Assembly: GCA_021107375.1 (NCBI GenBank)
Contig: JAIOSY010000232.1
Span: 1-7,840 of the forward strand
DNA: 7,840 nt
Source: Sulfurimonas sp.
Lineage (GTDB): Bacteria > Campylobacterota > Campylobacteria > Campylobacterales > Sulfurimonadaceae
Reading direction: 5' to 3'
Shown: positions 7,816-7,840 of the stretch, piece by piece
How the letters are laid out: each line of letters starts with the position of its first letter
How positions within the stretch are numbered: the first letter of the stretch is position 1
Translations under genes and position numbers: made by a program
Notes under the pieces: generated by a model
The model's input: only the letters and a program-made list of their open reading frames with translations
What the model was told of the DNA's origin: nothing
The model's database searches: none

Positions 7816-7840
7816 TTTTTGTCTTCTTTAACTTTTGACA

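Noticed and set aside
7835..7840. TTGACA on the + strand as the -35 of a divergent promoter
   Set aside because: A perfect hexamer, but the matching -10 and any gene would lie outside the window, so it cannot be judged.

Overview
The window is AT-rich (roughly one third G+C). It carries a NifS/NifU iron-sulphur pair, a TlpD-like soluble chemoreceptor beside an Aer/CetB-like PAS protein, and a sulfide:quinone-oxidoreductase-like flavoprotein. Together these point to a member of the Campylobacterota (former Epsilonproteobacteria), most likely a sulphur-oxidising Sulfurimonas-type organism. The assignment is inferred from gene content, not from a marker gene. I see no tRNA, rRNA, CRISPR array, insertion sequence or phage gene.

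The left part is read rightwards. It holds the 3' part of an SQR-like flavoprotein gene (1-1017), then a short gap with a plausible sigma-70 promoter, then a tightly coupled pair: a 180-residue PAS protein (1114-1656, GTG start) and a 440-residue soluble methyl-accepting protein with a C-terminal zinc-binding CZB domain (1659-2981). I read this pair as a split redox/energy-taxis receptor: an FAD-type PAS sensor plus a cytoplasmic signaller.

The right part is read leftwards. nifS (7763-6555) and nifU (6438-5458) encode the cysteine desulfurase and the Fe-S scaffold. In Campylobacterota such as Helicobacter this NIF pair is the housekeeping Fe-S assembly system. A 36-base perfect hairpin lies beyond nifU. 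Then comes a magnesium operon: mgtE (5385-4057; CBS-gated Mg2+ channel) and a CNNM/CorC-like membrane protein (4042-2978, TTG start). This last gene meets the chemoreceptor gene tail to tail, and the two stop codons share the bases TTAA.

The least explained part is the 116-base nifS-nifU spacer. It is packed with four consecutive inverted repeats, including a perfect 16-base palindrome and a 10-bp hairpin, in a patch of about 48% G+C. It looks like a mobile or dispersed palindromic element, or a structured mRNA element separating the two cistrons. A second notable signal is a textbook extended -10 box placed so that transcription would begin at the A of the mgtE ATG, which predicts a leaderless mRNA.
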